In this document: positions 7,993 through 15,343 of the stretch, one piece after another | How the letters are laid out: the number at the start of each line of letters is the position of its first letter | How positions within the stretch are numbered: the first letter of the stretch is position 1 | Assembly (NCBI RefSeq): GCF_019504385.1 | Contig: NZ_CP080590.1 | Location: 1,344,001-1,408,000 of the forward strand | Direction: 5' to 3' | Length of the DNA stretch: 64,000 bases | Source: Devosia salina | GTDB taxonomy: Bacteria; Pseudomonadota; Alphaproteobacteria; Rhizobiales; Devosiaceae | The notes under the pieces: model-generated | The model's input: the letters and a program-made list of their open reading frames with translations, nothing else | Told to the model about the DNA's origin: nothing | The model's database searches: none | Translations under genes and position numbers: made by a program

Positions 7993-9234
7993 ATGAAGAC
8001 CAATCTGATCCGTATCGGCGCTGCCCTTGGGGCCGTGCTCGTCGCCGCCCCGGCCTTGGCCCAGGACCTGACGTTCTGGAGCTGGCGCCAGGAAGACAAG
8101 GCTGCCTATGAGCAGTTCATCGACACCTTCGAGGCTGCCAATCCCGGCATCACCGTCAAGTTCGAGACCTTCGAAGCCACCAATTACAACACCATCCTCT
8201 CCACCGCCCTGGCCGGCGGCACTGGCCCGGATGTGATGATGGTGCGCGCCTATGGCGGGCTCGAAAACGTGGCGTCGGCCGGTTACCTTGAGCCGCTTTC
8301 GACCGAGACAGTCCCGGCGCTGGCCGATTTCTCCCAGGCCTCGCTGTCGGCGGAAAGCATGCGTTCGGACGGCAAGATCTACGCCGTGCCCTTCGCCAGC
8401 CAGACCCAGTTCGTCATCTACAACAAGGCCATTTTTGACGCCAACGGGCTCGAAGAACCCCAGACCTGGGCGGACCTGGAAGCCCTGAGCCAGAAGCTCA
8501 AGGACGCCGGCGTCATCCCCTTCGCCAATGGCACCGCCACCGCCTGGCAGAACGAAACGGTCACCTTCGGTCTCGGCTCCTCGCTGATGGGCGAAGACTT
8601 CTACAATGACCTCGTGGCCGGCAATGCCGATTTCACCGATGAGCGCTTCACCTCTGCTTTGGGCGCAGTCGCCGACATCGCGGCCAACTACTTCCCGGAT
8701 GGGTTCATCGGCCTCGACTACCCCTCCGCCCAGCAGCTGTTCTCCTCGGGCATGGCCGGCATGTTCATCGGCGGTTCGTACGAACTGGCCAATTTCAAGA
8801 ACCAGAACCCGGATATCGAGCTGGGCATGTTCGCGGCACCCGGCGAAACTGCCGATGATGCAAAGCTGGTGGCCGTCTATTTCGACGGTGGCTATGCGGT
8901 GAACGCCGCCACGCCGAACAAGGACGCGGCAATCACCTTCGTGAACTACCTTGCCAGCCAGGAATTCGGCCAGGCTTTCGCCAATACGCTCAACAACATC
9001 TCGACCATTCCGGGCGTCACGTTCGACAACCCGCTGCTGGCCGAAGTTGCCGAGCTCAACCAGTCCTCGATCCCATACCTGATGCTGGCGCATTTCCGTT
9101 ATGGCGAGCCCTCCGGCTCGGTGCTGATCCAGGGCGAAATGCAGAAGCTGTTCTCCGGCGAGACCACTTCGGAGGCCATCGGCGAGGTTCTGACCACTGG
9201 CCTTGCGGCCTGGTACGAGCCCTTCCAGAACTAA
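7993..9234 (+). CDS. Sugar ABC transporter substrate-binding protein (family 1)
   Basis: 413-residue periplasmic SBP_bac_1 protein. Signal peptide MKTNLIRIGAALGAVLVAAP with cleavage near ALAQ-D; the mature protein starts DLTFWSWRQEDKAAYEQF, typical of CUT1 sugar binders. Tryptophans in the likely binding cleft (TAWQNETV, residues about 180-187) fit a carbohydrate ligand. AGGAGAGGGAAC precedes the ATG. It delivers substrate to the permeases downstream; being in the same operon as an epimerase and amino-sugar kinase points to an N-acetylated sugar, an inference. Confidence 0.92.
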   Translation: MKTNLIRIGAALGAVLVAAPALAQDLTFWSWRQEDKAAYEQFIDTFEAANPGITVKFETFEATNYNTILSTALAGGTGPDVMMVRAYGGLENVASAGYLEPLSTETVPALADFSQASLSAESMRSDGKIYAVPFASQTQFVIYNKAIFDANGLEEPQTWADLEALSQKLKDAGVIPFANGTATAWQNETVTFGLGSSLMGEDFYNDLVAGNADFTDERFTSALGAVADIAANYFPDGFIGLDYPSAQQLFSSGMAGMFIGGSYELANFKNQNPDIELGMFAAPGETADDAKLVAVYFDGGYAVNAATPNKDAAITFVNYLASQEFGQAFANTLNNISTIPGVTFDNPLLAEVAELNQSSIPYLMLAHFRYGEPSGSVLIQGEMQKLFSGETTSEAIGEVLTTGLAAWYEPFQN

Positions 9235-9256
9235 GGCGGCCACTCCCTCCGCCTCC

Positions 9257-9298
9257 GGGGTGGAGCATCGGGTTCCTCCGGGCTCGCGGCTCCACCCC
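9257..9298 (+). other. Hairpin after the sugar-binding-protein gene
   Basis: GGGGTGGAGC (9257-9266) and GCTCCACCCC (9289-9298) form a perfect 10-bp stem with a 22-base loop, 22 bases after the binding-protein stop. No U-tract follows, so it is more likely an mRNA-stabilising structure than a terminator. Confidence 0.6.
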
Positions 9299-9343
9299 AC
9301 CCTCTGACCTGGGGGTGACCCAAATGCCTTGTGCGTGTTGCCA

Positions 9344-9445
9344 CCCCCACCCTTGATCCCTCCCCACAAGGGGGAGGGAGACGATGAACACCAAGGCTTC
9401 GGCCCTGCGCCTCCCTCCCCTTGATGGGAGGGATTGAGGGTGGGG
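9344..9445. repeat. Palindromic intergenic repeat, copy 2
   Basis: About 102 bp. Left arm CCCCCACCCTTGATCCCTCC, inner GGGGGAGGGAGACGATGA, then TCCCTCCCCTTGATGGG and right arm ending GAGGGTGGGG; the arms are imperfect reverse complements. Same architecture and much the same sequence as 1315-1419, and again placed between a binding-protein gene and a permease gene. Confidence 0.8.
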
Positions 9446-9480
9446 TGAGGCCGGGGTCAACAGAGCCACAGCGAGCCCAA

Positions 9481-10401
9481 ATGCCCAAACTTCGGATGAC
9501 AGGACGTGGCCTCTGGATCACCGTCCTCATCGTGCCGCCACTGGCTTTCGTGGCGCTGTTCATCGTCTATCCGATCATTTCGGCCTTCGCCTATGCCTTC
9601 TTCGACTGGCAGGGCCTGAAGCGCGGTGCGTACGTGGGGCTGGAAAACTTCCACACCGTGCTGTTCGTCGAGCCCTATCGCAGCTGGACGCTCAACGCCT
9701 TCAAGAACAATATCATAGTCTTCTTCGCGCTCATGGTGCTGCAGAATGGCCTCGGCTTCATCCTGGCCTATGCGCTCTGGCGTGAATTGCCCGGCGCCCG
9801 GTTCCACCGCATCGCGGTCTTCCTGCCGGTCGTGTTGTCGACGATCATCGTCGCCTATCTCTTCAAGCTCTTCTATCACCCGCTGTTCGGCGTGGTGAAC
9901 ATCACCCTCAAGTCCATTGGCCTGGGATGGATGGCGCAGCCCTGGCTGGGGCAGAGCGGCACCGCACTCTGGAGCATCATCGTCGCCCAGGCCTGGCACA
10001 TGGTGGGCTTCCCCACGCTGGTCTTCCTCGCCGGCATGCAGCGCATCCCCGGGGAAATCCTGGACGCGGTGCGCATGGAAACCGAAAGCGAGTGGGTGAA
10101 GATCTCCAAGATCGTCTGGCCGCTGGTTGCGCCCAGCGCCACCATCGTCTTCACGCTGCTGTTCGTGGGCGCCTTCAACTGGTTCGAGCTGCCCTACATC
10201 ATGGGTGGGCTCGATGGCTCGCCCTTCGGGTCGACCGACGTGCTCGGGCTCTATTTCTATCGCACCGCCTTCGGCAACGTCTCCGCCGGCCAGCAGGATT
10301 TCGGGCTAGGCAGCGCCCTGGCCGTGCTGATTTTCCTCTTCATAGCCGTCATCGCCTCGGTCATCACCGTGCGGCTGCGCGCCCGGGAGATCCAGATATG
10401 A
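9481..10401 (+). CDS. Sugar ABC transporter permease (MalF/UgpA type)
   Basis: 306-residue inner-membrane permease with six hydrophobic helices, starting with LWITVLIVPPLAFVALFIVY. The ATPase-coupling loop reads EILDAVRMETESEWVKISKI (about residues 195-215); the usual Asp-Gly-Ala is replaced by ETE. The frame is open upstream into the palindromic repeat; ATG 9481 is the first start that yields a family-like N-terminus. Its TGA overlaps the ATG of the next permease (ATGA), so the two are translationally coupled. Confidence 0.92.
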   Translation: MPKLRMTGRGLWITVLIVPPLAFVALFIVYPIISAFAYAFFDWQGLKRGAYVGLENFHTVLFVEPYRSWTLNAFKNNIIVFFALMVLQNGLGFILAYALWRELPGARFHRIAVFLPVVLSTIIVAYLFKLFYHPLFGVVNITLKSIGLGWMAQPWLGQSGTALWSIIVAQAWHMVGFPTLVFLAGMQRIPGEILDAVRMETESEWVKISKIVWPLVAPSATIVFTLLFVGAFNWFELPYIMGGLDGSPFGSTDVLGLYFYRTAFGNVSAGQQDFGLGSALAVLIFLFIAVIASVITVRLRAREIQI

Positions 10402-11267
10402 GTACCACCGCAGGCACCGCGACCTATTACGACCGCAAGGGGCTTCTCGGGACGCTGGGCCGGGATGGGCTGCTGCAGGTCATCCTGATCGCCAATACCA
10501 TCATCATGCTGGCGCCGATCGTCATCATGATCTTCTCGGCCTTCAAGACCACGCCGCAGATCTTCCAGTCGCCCTTCGGCATTCCCGACTTCACCCAGGT
10601 CGGCAACTTCGCCAAGATCTGGACGCAGACCAATTTCCTGCGCTACCTGATCAACTCCTTCGTGGTCACCGGCGCTTCCATGGTGCTGATCCTGACCCTG
10701 GGCACCATGGCAGCCTACGCCATCGGGCGTTATGCCTTTACCGGCGCGAATTTCATCCTGATGTTCTTCGTGGCCGGGCTGACGCTGCCCCTCAAGCTCG
10801 CCATCATTCCGCTCTTCATGCTGATGCGCGACCTCTCCATCCTCAACAACCAGCTCTCGTTGATCTTCGTCTATACGGCCATGGGCCTGCCCACGACGAT
10901 ATTCATCATGACCGGTTTCATCCGCACCCTGCCCAATGAGCTGGAGGACGCGGCCCGGATGGATGGCGCCTCCGAGGCGCGGATCATGTGGTCGATCATG
11001 CTGCCGCTGGTGCGCCCGGCCATGGTCATCGCCGGCATCCAGAATGTGGTGCCCATCTGGAACGACTTCTTTTTCCCGCTGGTCTTCATCCAGAATGATG
11101 ATCTCAAGACCCTGCCACAGGGCCTGACCACCTTCATGGGCGAATATACGACCGACTGGGGGGTGCTCTTCTCCGGGCTGACCCTGTCGGCCGCACCGAT
11201 CATCCTCATCTATATCGTGCTCTCGCGCCAGTTTATCGCCGGCATGACCTCAGGCGCGGTGAAATGA
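10398..11267 (+). CDS. Sugar ABC transporter permease (MalG/UgpE type)
   Basis: 289-residue partner permease of the CUT1 importer. Six helices and the canonical coupling loop ELEDAARMDGASEARIMWSI (about residues 180-200) are visible. It overlaps the upstream permease by 4 bases and the downstream nanE-like gene by 4 bases, so the two permeases and the sugar-metabolic genes form one tightly coupled block. Confidence 0.93.
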   Translation: MSTTAGTATYYDRKGLLGTLGRDGLLQVILIANTIIMLAPIVIMIFSAFKTTPQIFQSPFGIPDFTQVGNFAKIWTQTNFLRYLINSFVVTGASMVLILTLGTMAAYAIGRYAFTGANFILMFFVAGLTLPLKLAIIPLFMLMRDLSILNNQLSLIFVYTAMGLPTTIFIMTGFIRTLPNELEDAARMDGASEARIMWSIMLPLVRPAMVIAGIQNVVPIWNDFFFPLVFIQNDDLKTLPQGLTTFMGEYTTDWGVLFSGLTLSAAPIILIYIVLSRQFIAGMTSGAVK

Positions 11268-11929
11268 TGCTGCCCAGGGGCCTCGTCGTTTCCTGCCAGG
11301 CACGGGCAGACAACCCGCTGCATGGTCCGCACTTCATGGGCGCCATGGCGCTGGCGGCCCGCGATGGCGGCGCCGTTGCGATACGGGCCAATGGCCCGGA
11401 CGACATCGCGGCAGTGCGCGCAGCGGGATTGCCGGTGATCGGCATCCACAAGGTGTTCTCCAGCGACTACCCGGTTTACATCACGCCCGATTTTGCGGCC
11501 GCCGAAGCCATTGTCGCCGCAGGGGCCGGGATCGTGGCGCTTGATTGCACGGAGCGCCCGCGCGACGGGGAACACCCTGGCGTGCTGGTCCGCCGTATCC
11601 GCGACGAGCTGGGGGCGGAAGTCTTCGCCGATGTCTCGACCTTCGAGGAAGGCCTCAAGGCCGCCGAATGGGGCGCCGACTATGTTGCCACGACCCTCTC
11701 CGGCTATACGGAGGCCACCCAGCCCAAGCCGGACGCGCCGGACCTGGCCCTGTTGGAAGCGCTGACGAACCGTCTCGAGGTTCCGGTCGTCGCCGAAGGG
11801 CGTTACAACACACCCGAACGGGTGGCCGAGGCCTTCGCACTGGGTGCCCATGCCGTCGTCGTGGGAACCATGATCACCAATCCGCGTGAAATCACCCGCA
11901 TGTTTGTCCAAGAGGGCGTGCCCCGGTGA
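11264..11929 (+). CDS. nanE: N-acylglucosamine-6-phosphate 2-epimerase (NanE family)
   Basis: 221-residue TIM-barrel enzyme of the NanE family, which converts N-acetylmannosamine-6-phosphate to GlcNAc-6-phosphate. Supporting segments are GLVVSCQARADNPLHGPHFM at the N-terminus, IVALDCTERPRDG (about residues 90-102), ADYVATTLSGYT and VVAEGRYNTPERVAEA (about 174-189). It overlaps the permease and the kinase genes by 4 bases each. Within an RpiR-controlled amino-sugar operon it would feed GlcNAc-6-phosphate into central metabolism; the presence of an epimerase suggests that ManNAc or a ManNAc-containing glycan is one substrate. Confidence 0.9.
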   Translation: MMLPRGLVVSCQARADNPLHGPHFMGAMALAARDGGAVAIRANGPDDIAAVRAAGLPVIGIHKVFSSDYPVYITPDFAAAEAIVAAGAGIVALDCTERPRDGEHPGVLVRRIRDELGAEVFADVSTFEEGLKAAEWGADYVATTLSGYTEATQPKPDAPDLALLEALTNRLEVPVVAEGRYNTPERVAEAFALGAHAVVVGTMITNPREITRMFVQEGVPR

Positions 11930-12861
11930 GACAAGTCCATCTCGGTCTCGATGTCGGCGGCACGGCCAGCCGGTGGGTCGCCTGTGACGCGGCGGGGCAG
12001 GTTGTGGCGCGCGGCAGCGTCGGCGGCGCCACCGCGCATGTGTTCAACCCGGCCGAGCGCCAGCGTCTCGGCACCGCGCTGGGCCAGGTGGCCGAGGCGG
12101 TCGCGGCTGCGGGACTGGAGCCGGTGGGACTGGTGGGCGGGCTGACCGGTTTCGGTGTCGCGGCGAGCAACGACATTCGCCTCCTGGCGAGTGAGGCGCT
12201 TGGACTGACGCAGGACCGAATACTGGTCATGGACGACATCATCCTCGCCTATGCGGCGCATTTTCGGCCGGGGCAGGGGCATCTGGTCTCCGCCGGCACC
12301 GGGTCCATCGGCGTGCATGTGGCGGCTGATGGAACGACGACCCGCGTCGGGGGCAGGGGCATCCTGATCGACGATGCGGGGTCGGGCAGCTGGATTGCCC
12401 TGCAGGCGCTTGACCGAATCTATCGTGTCCTGGACCGGACCGGGTCCTATGACGCTATCGAGGCCCTCGCGGAGGCGATCTTCGCGCTCGTGGGTGGCGC
12501 CGAGTGGCACGACGTCCGCCAATATGTCTATGCGGGCGACCGCGGCCGCATCGGTGCCCTGGCCGTGGGCGTCGCCAGGGCCGCCGAAGCGGGTGACGCG
12601 ACCGCACTCGACATCCTGCGCCAGGCCGGAACGGAACTGGCCGGATTGGCAAAGGCGCTTGCGGCGAGGGTTGGCGAGCGGCCCGTTGCCTTTATCGGCG
12701 GAGTGCTGCAGCTGCATCCGGTGATCGGTGCGCAGATCAGGGCGCAACTGCCCGACATCGAGGTTTCGCAGCCGCCCATAGACAGCGCCCTCGCGGCAGC
12801 ACGCCTGCAGATGGACGACGCCGGCGGCCAATGGCGCACAACGCTGGCGGCGCTGGGCTAG
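11926..12861 (+). CDS. BadF/BadG-type amino-sugar kinase (GlcNAc/MurNAc kinase-like)
   Basis: 311-residue ASKHA-fold kinase. Phosphate-1 motif LGLDVGGTASRWVA (residues 4-17), phosphate-2 motif LVSAGTGSIGVHV (about 120-132), and GGRGILIDDAGSGSW, the DEGS-like motif of N-acetylglucosamine kinases. The start is GTG 11926, overlapping the nanE stop by 4 bases. Family members phosphorylate GlcNAc; clostridial MurK, next to murQ, accepts both MurNAc and GlcNAc. A MurK-like role would supply MurNAc-6-phosphate to MurQ encoded 6 kb away in the same putative regulon; ManNAc or GlcNAc kinase activity is equally possible. Confidence 0.85.
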   Translation: MRQVHLGLDVGGTASRWVACDAAGQVVARGSVGGATAHVFNPAERQRLGTALGQVAEAVAAAGLEPVGLVGGLTGFGVAASNDIRLLASEALGLTQDRILVMDDIILAYAAHFRPGQGHLVSAGTGSIGVHVAADGTTTRVGGRGILIDDAGSGSWIALQALDRIYRVLDRTGSYDAIEALAEAIFALVGGAEWHDVRQYVYAGDRGRIGALAVGVARAAEAGDATALDILRQAGTELAGLAKALAARVGERPVAFIGGVLQLHPVIGAQIRAQLPDIEVSQPPIDSALAAARLQMDDAGGQWRTTLAALG

Positions 12862-12940
12862 CCTTGCCACGATCCGAGGCAGGCCAGTCCGGCTGTCCCT
12901 CAATTGTTCGGCTTTGTGCACATGTGCCGCAAAAACGGGG

Positions 12941-12969
12941 TTGCACTCAGCACCCGGAATCTCTATCTG
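12941..12969 (+). promoter_or_regulatory. Promoter of tRNA-Pro
   Basis: TTGCAC (12941-12946), 17-base spacer, TATCTG (12964-12969), ending 11 bases before the mature tRNA 5' end. The tRNA-Glu promoter at 59380-59408 has the same -35 box and spacing. Confidence 0.6.
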
Positions 12970-12980
12970 TCCGCACCAGT

Positions 12981-13057
12981 CGGGGCGTAGCGCAGCCTGG
13001 TAGCGCATTTGTCTGGGGGACAAAGGGTCGTCGGTTCAAATCCGGCCGCTCCGACCA
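12981..13057 (+). tRNA. tRNA-Pro (GGG)
   Basis: 77 nt including an encoded CCA. Acceptor CGGGGCG pairs with CGCTCCG (one G-U), D arm TAGCGCAGCCTGGTAGCGCA, anticodon stem TTTGT/ACAAA around loop CTGGGGG giving anticodon GGG, and T loop GGTTCAAATCC. All four arms fold. Confidence 0.95.
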
Positions 13058-13113
13058 TTCACTCTAAGCCCTTCCGGGACCCTTTGGGTCCGTTGCCAAA
13101 GCTGGAGCAGACC

Positions 13114-14088
13114 ATGCCGCTGCAAGTGCGCGACCTGGACAATGCCATACCGCTTTGGGCCGATCTGGCGGGGGCCGAGCCGTCGCTGATCAACCATTCC
13201 GAGAACCACACCTTCCTGCTCTCCGTGCCGGGCGGCGAGGCGTTTACGCTGCGCGTGCACCGGCCCGACTATCAGAGCGTGGCCAATATCGAGAGCGAAC
13301 TGGCCTGGCTCGAGGCGCTGCACCGGCAGACCGAGCTGTCCATTCCCGAGCCGGTGGCCGGCCGTAACGGCAAGCTGCTGCAGCAGTTCCGCACCTCCAC
13401 CGGCGAGGTGCGGCAGGCGGTGCTGTTTCACTTCATCGCCGGGCATGAACCGAGCCCGGACAGCAATCTGGTCGATCTGTTTTCCGTGCTCGGCGGCTAT
13501 GCGGCCGGGCTGCACCGGCACGCCATCGCCTGGAAGCGGCCTCCGGGCTTCGAGCGCCAGGCCTGGACGGCGGCGAGCATTCTGGACGCCGGCGGGCTCT
13601 GGGGCGACTGGCGCGTCGCGCCCGGTGTCACGGCTGACATCCACCAGGTGCTGGACAGGGCGCAGCAGGACCTGCGGCGCCGCCTCGACGCCTATGGCAC
13701 GGCGCCCGACCGCTACGGCCTCATTCACGCCGACATGCGCCTGGGCAATCTGCTGGTCGAGGGCGACCAGGTTTGCCTGATCGACTTCGACGATTGCGGC
13801 CTGTGCTGGTTCGGCTACGACTTTGCCGCGGCCATTTCCTTCCACGAAACGCACAAGGCCGTTCCCGCCCTCAAGGCGTCTTGGCTGGAGGCCTACCAGG
13901 CGATCCGCCCGCTTTCGGACGAAGATATCGAGGCGCTCGATTCCATGGTGATGCTGCGGCGCATGGCGCTGCTGGCCTGGATCGGCTCGCATGCCGAAAC
14001 CAGCCTGGCGCAGACCCATATGCCCGGCTTCGCCGAAGGGACGGCTGCGCTCGCGGAGCGCTATCTGCGCGGTCCGATCTGGCCCTGA
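13114..14088 (+). CDS. Aminoglycoside-phosphotransferase-fold kinase (SrkA/homoserine kinase II-like)
   Basis: 324-residue APH-superfamily kinase. The nucleotide-binding region begins NHTFLLSVPGGEAFTLRVHR, the catalytic loop is HADMRLGNLLVEG (about residues 207-219) and the metal-binding loop is CLIDFDDCGLCWFGYD. The start ATG 13114 has GGAG six bases upstream; an in-frame reading through the tRNA is excluded. The HADMRxGN/DFDDxGxxxxxYD pattern resembles stress-response kinase SrkA and type II homoserine kinase; which substrate is used cannot be told. The gene converges on the EPS polymerase gene, with a 28-base 3' overlap. Confidence 0.85.
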   Translation: MPLQVRDLDNAIPLWADLAGAEPSLINHSENHTFLLSVPGGEAFTLRVHRPDYQSVANIESELAWLEALHRQTELSIPEPVAGRNGKLLQQFRTSTGEVRQAVLFHFIAGHEPSPDSNLVDLFSVLGGYAAGLHRHAIAWKRPPGFERQAWTAASILDAGGLWGDWRVAPGVTADIHQVLDRAQQDLRRRLDAYGTAPDRYGLIHADMRLGNLLVEGDQVCLIDFDDCGLCWFGYDFAAAISFHETHKAVPALKASWLEAYQAIRPLSDEDIEALDSMVMLRRMALLAWIGSHAETSLAQTHMPGFAEGTAALAERYLRGPIWP

Positions 14089-15341
14089 CCTCGGCCGGGT
14101 GAGGGCGTCGGGGCGGGGGACCTTCGAACAGCGCCGAGATTGTAGATGTTCACGCCCCACACCATGCCGAACATCAGCCACAAATGCCGCCAGTGCTCGC
14201 CCTCATGCAGCGAGGTACACATGACCACGGCAATCATCGAGATCATCAATGCCACGACGATCTCATCGCGCGTCCGCCGGTAATTGCGGATCGAGACCAC
14301 GACGCTCGAGATCACCAGAGTGATCCAGGTGATGCCGCCGCCCCAGCCATAATTGACGAAGGAACTGAGCCAGATGTTGTGGATCGGCTCGGGGAATATC
14401 TTTTCGAGCTGCAGCACGCCGACGCCGATGGGGTTGTTCATGATCATCGGCAAGACCAGCAGATAGCGCGCATAGCGCCCTTCCTCGCCCAGATCGTAGG
14501 ACTTGGCGAAGGTCAGGCGGTCGAGCAGCTTGGCCATGAACTCGGCGGAGGTGAGGCTGGCGACCGCAAACATCACGATGCCGATGGCCACGGTCCCACC
14601 AATGATCATCACCAGGCGCCGCGGACGCCGCCGGTTCTGGAAGAAGAAGAAGCCGAACAGGCACACGGCCGAAGCGACCACCGCGATGCGGGAGAAGGAC
14701 AGCAGCACGCCCAGCAGGATGATCGCCATGGCCCCCAGCAACACGAGTTTGCGGCTGCGCGGGCGGGCCAGCAGATAGGCGCAGAAGATCATGCCCGGGA
14801 TCAGGAACGAGCCATACATGTTGGGGTCGTCGATGAGGCCCTTGGCGCGCCCGTCCCAGGTCAAAAGCTCGGTCTGCAGCAGGAAGCCGATCGTGCCCAG
14901 GATCGAGGCCACCACACACGAGGCGACGTAGAACCGCATGAAGGTTTCGAAATGCCGGCGCTGCCAGCTCATCGAGACGAAGGCACCGATCACCCCGATG
15001 GCAATGGCGAAGGTTTTCGCCAGGAGCTCGAAGGCCACGAACTCCTCGCCCAGATGCGGCACCGACGGCACCATGAAGAAGACGGCCCAGGAGCCGAGCA
15101 GCAGCGAGAGGATCAAGGCGCGCCGGGTCACCTCGAACTTGGGGAATAGCGTGAGGTGAAACAGCGTCAGCAGGAACGCCCCGATATAGAGCATATCGAC
15201 AGGGGAGGGGCGGCTGAGCGTGTAGTTCATGGCCAGGACGGCGAGCAGGAACAGCATGTTGCGCGTCGAAAGGACGGCGAACCGCAACCCCATCAGGCTC
15301 ACGCCCATGCCCTGCGCGCCAACCCCTGCCTGTCCACTCAT
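14061..15341 (-). CDS. O-antigen polymerase/ligase family membrane protein (Wzy-like)
   Basis: About 426-residue polytopic membrane protein with some ten to twelve hydrophobic helices and a large periplasmic loop (from about residue 285, SLTSAEFMAKLLDRLTF...). The segment YARYLLVLPMIMNNPIGVGV followed by HNIWLSSFVNYGWGGG is typical of the Wzy_C (O-antigen ligase) domain. ATG 15341 lies 2 bases after the stop of the upstream gene, so it is the last gene of the leftward EPS operon. It probably polymerises or ligates the polysaccharide repeat unit in the periplasm. Confidence 0.85.
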   Translation of the reverse strand: MSGQAGVGAQGMGVSLMGLRFAVLSTRNMLFLLAVLAMNYTLSRPSPVDMLYIGAFLLTLFHLTLFPKFEVTRRALILSLLLGSWAVFFMVPSVPHLGEEFVAFELLAKTFAIAIGVIGAFVSMSWQRRHFETFMRFYVASCVVASILGTIGFLLQTELLTWDGRAKGLIDDPNMYGSFLIPGMIFCAYLLARPRSRKLVLLGAMAIILLGVLLSFSRIAVVASAVCLFGFFFFQNRRRPRRLVMIIGGTVAIGIVMFAVASLTSAEFMAKLLDRLTFAKSYDLGEEGRYARYLLVLPMIMNNPIGVGVLQLEKIFPEPIHNIWLSSFVNYGWGGGITWITLVISSVVVSIRNYRRTRDEIVVALMISMIAVVMCTSLHEGEHWRHLWLMFGMVWGVNIYNLGAVRRSPAPTPSPGRGQGQIGPRR

Positions 15342-15343
15342 GC

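Noticed and set aside
6889..9369. Very long leftward open frame opposite the CUT1 operon, and similar ones at 37135-39702 and 33065-34384
   Set aside because: Lie exactly opposite well-supported genes, have no family similarity or ribosome-binding sites, and are the expected shadow frames of high-GC codon bias.
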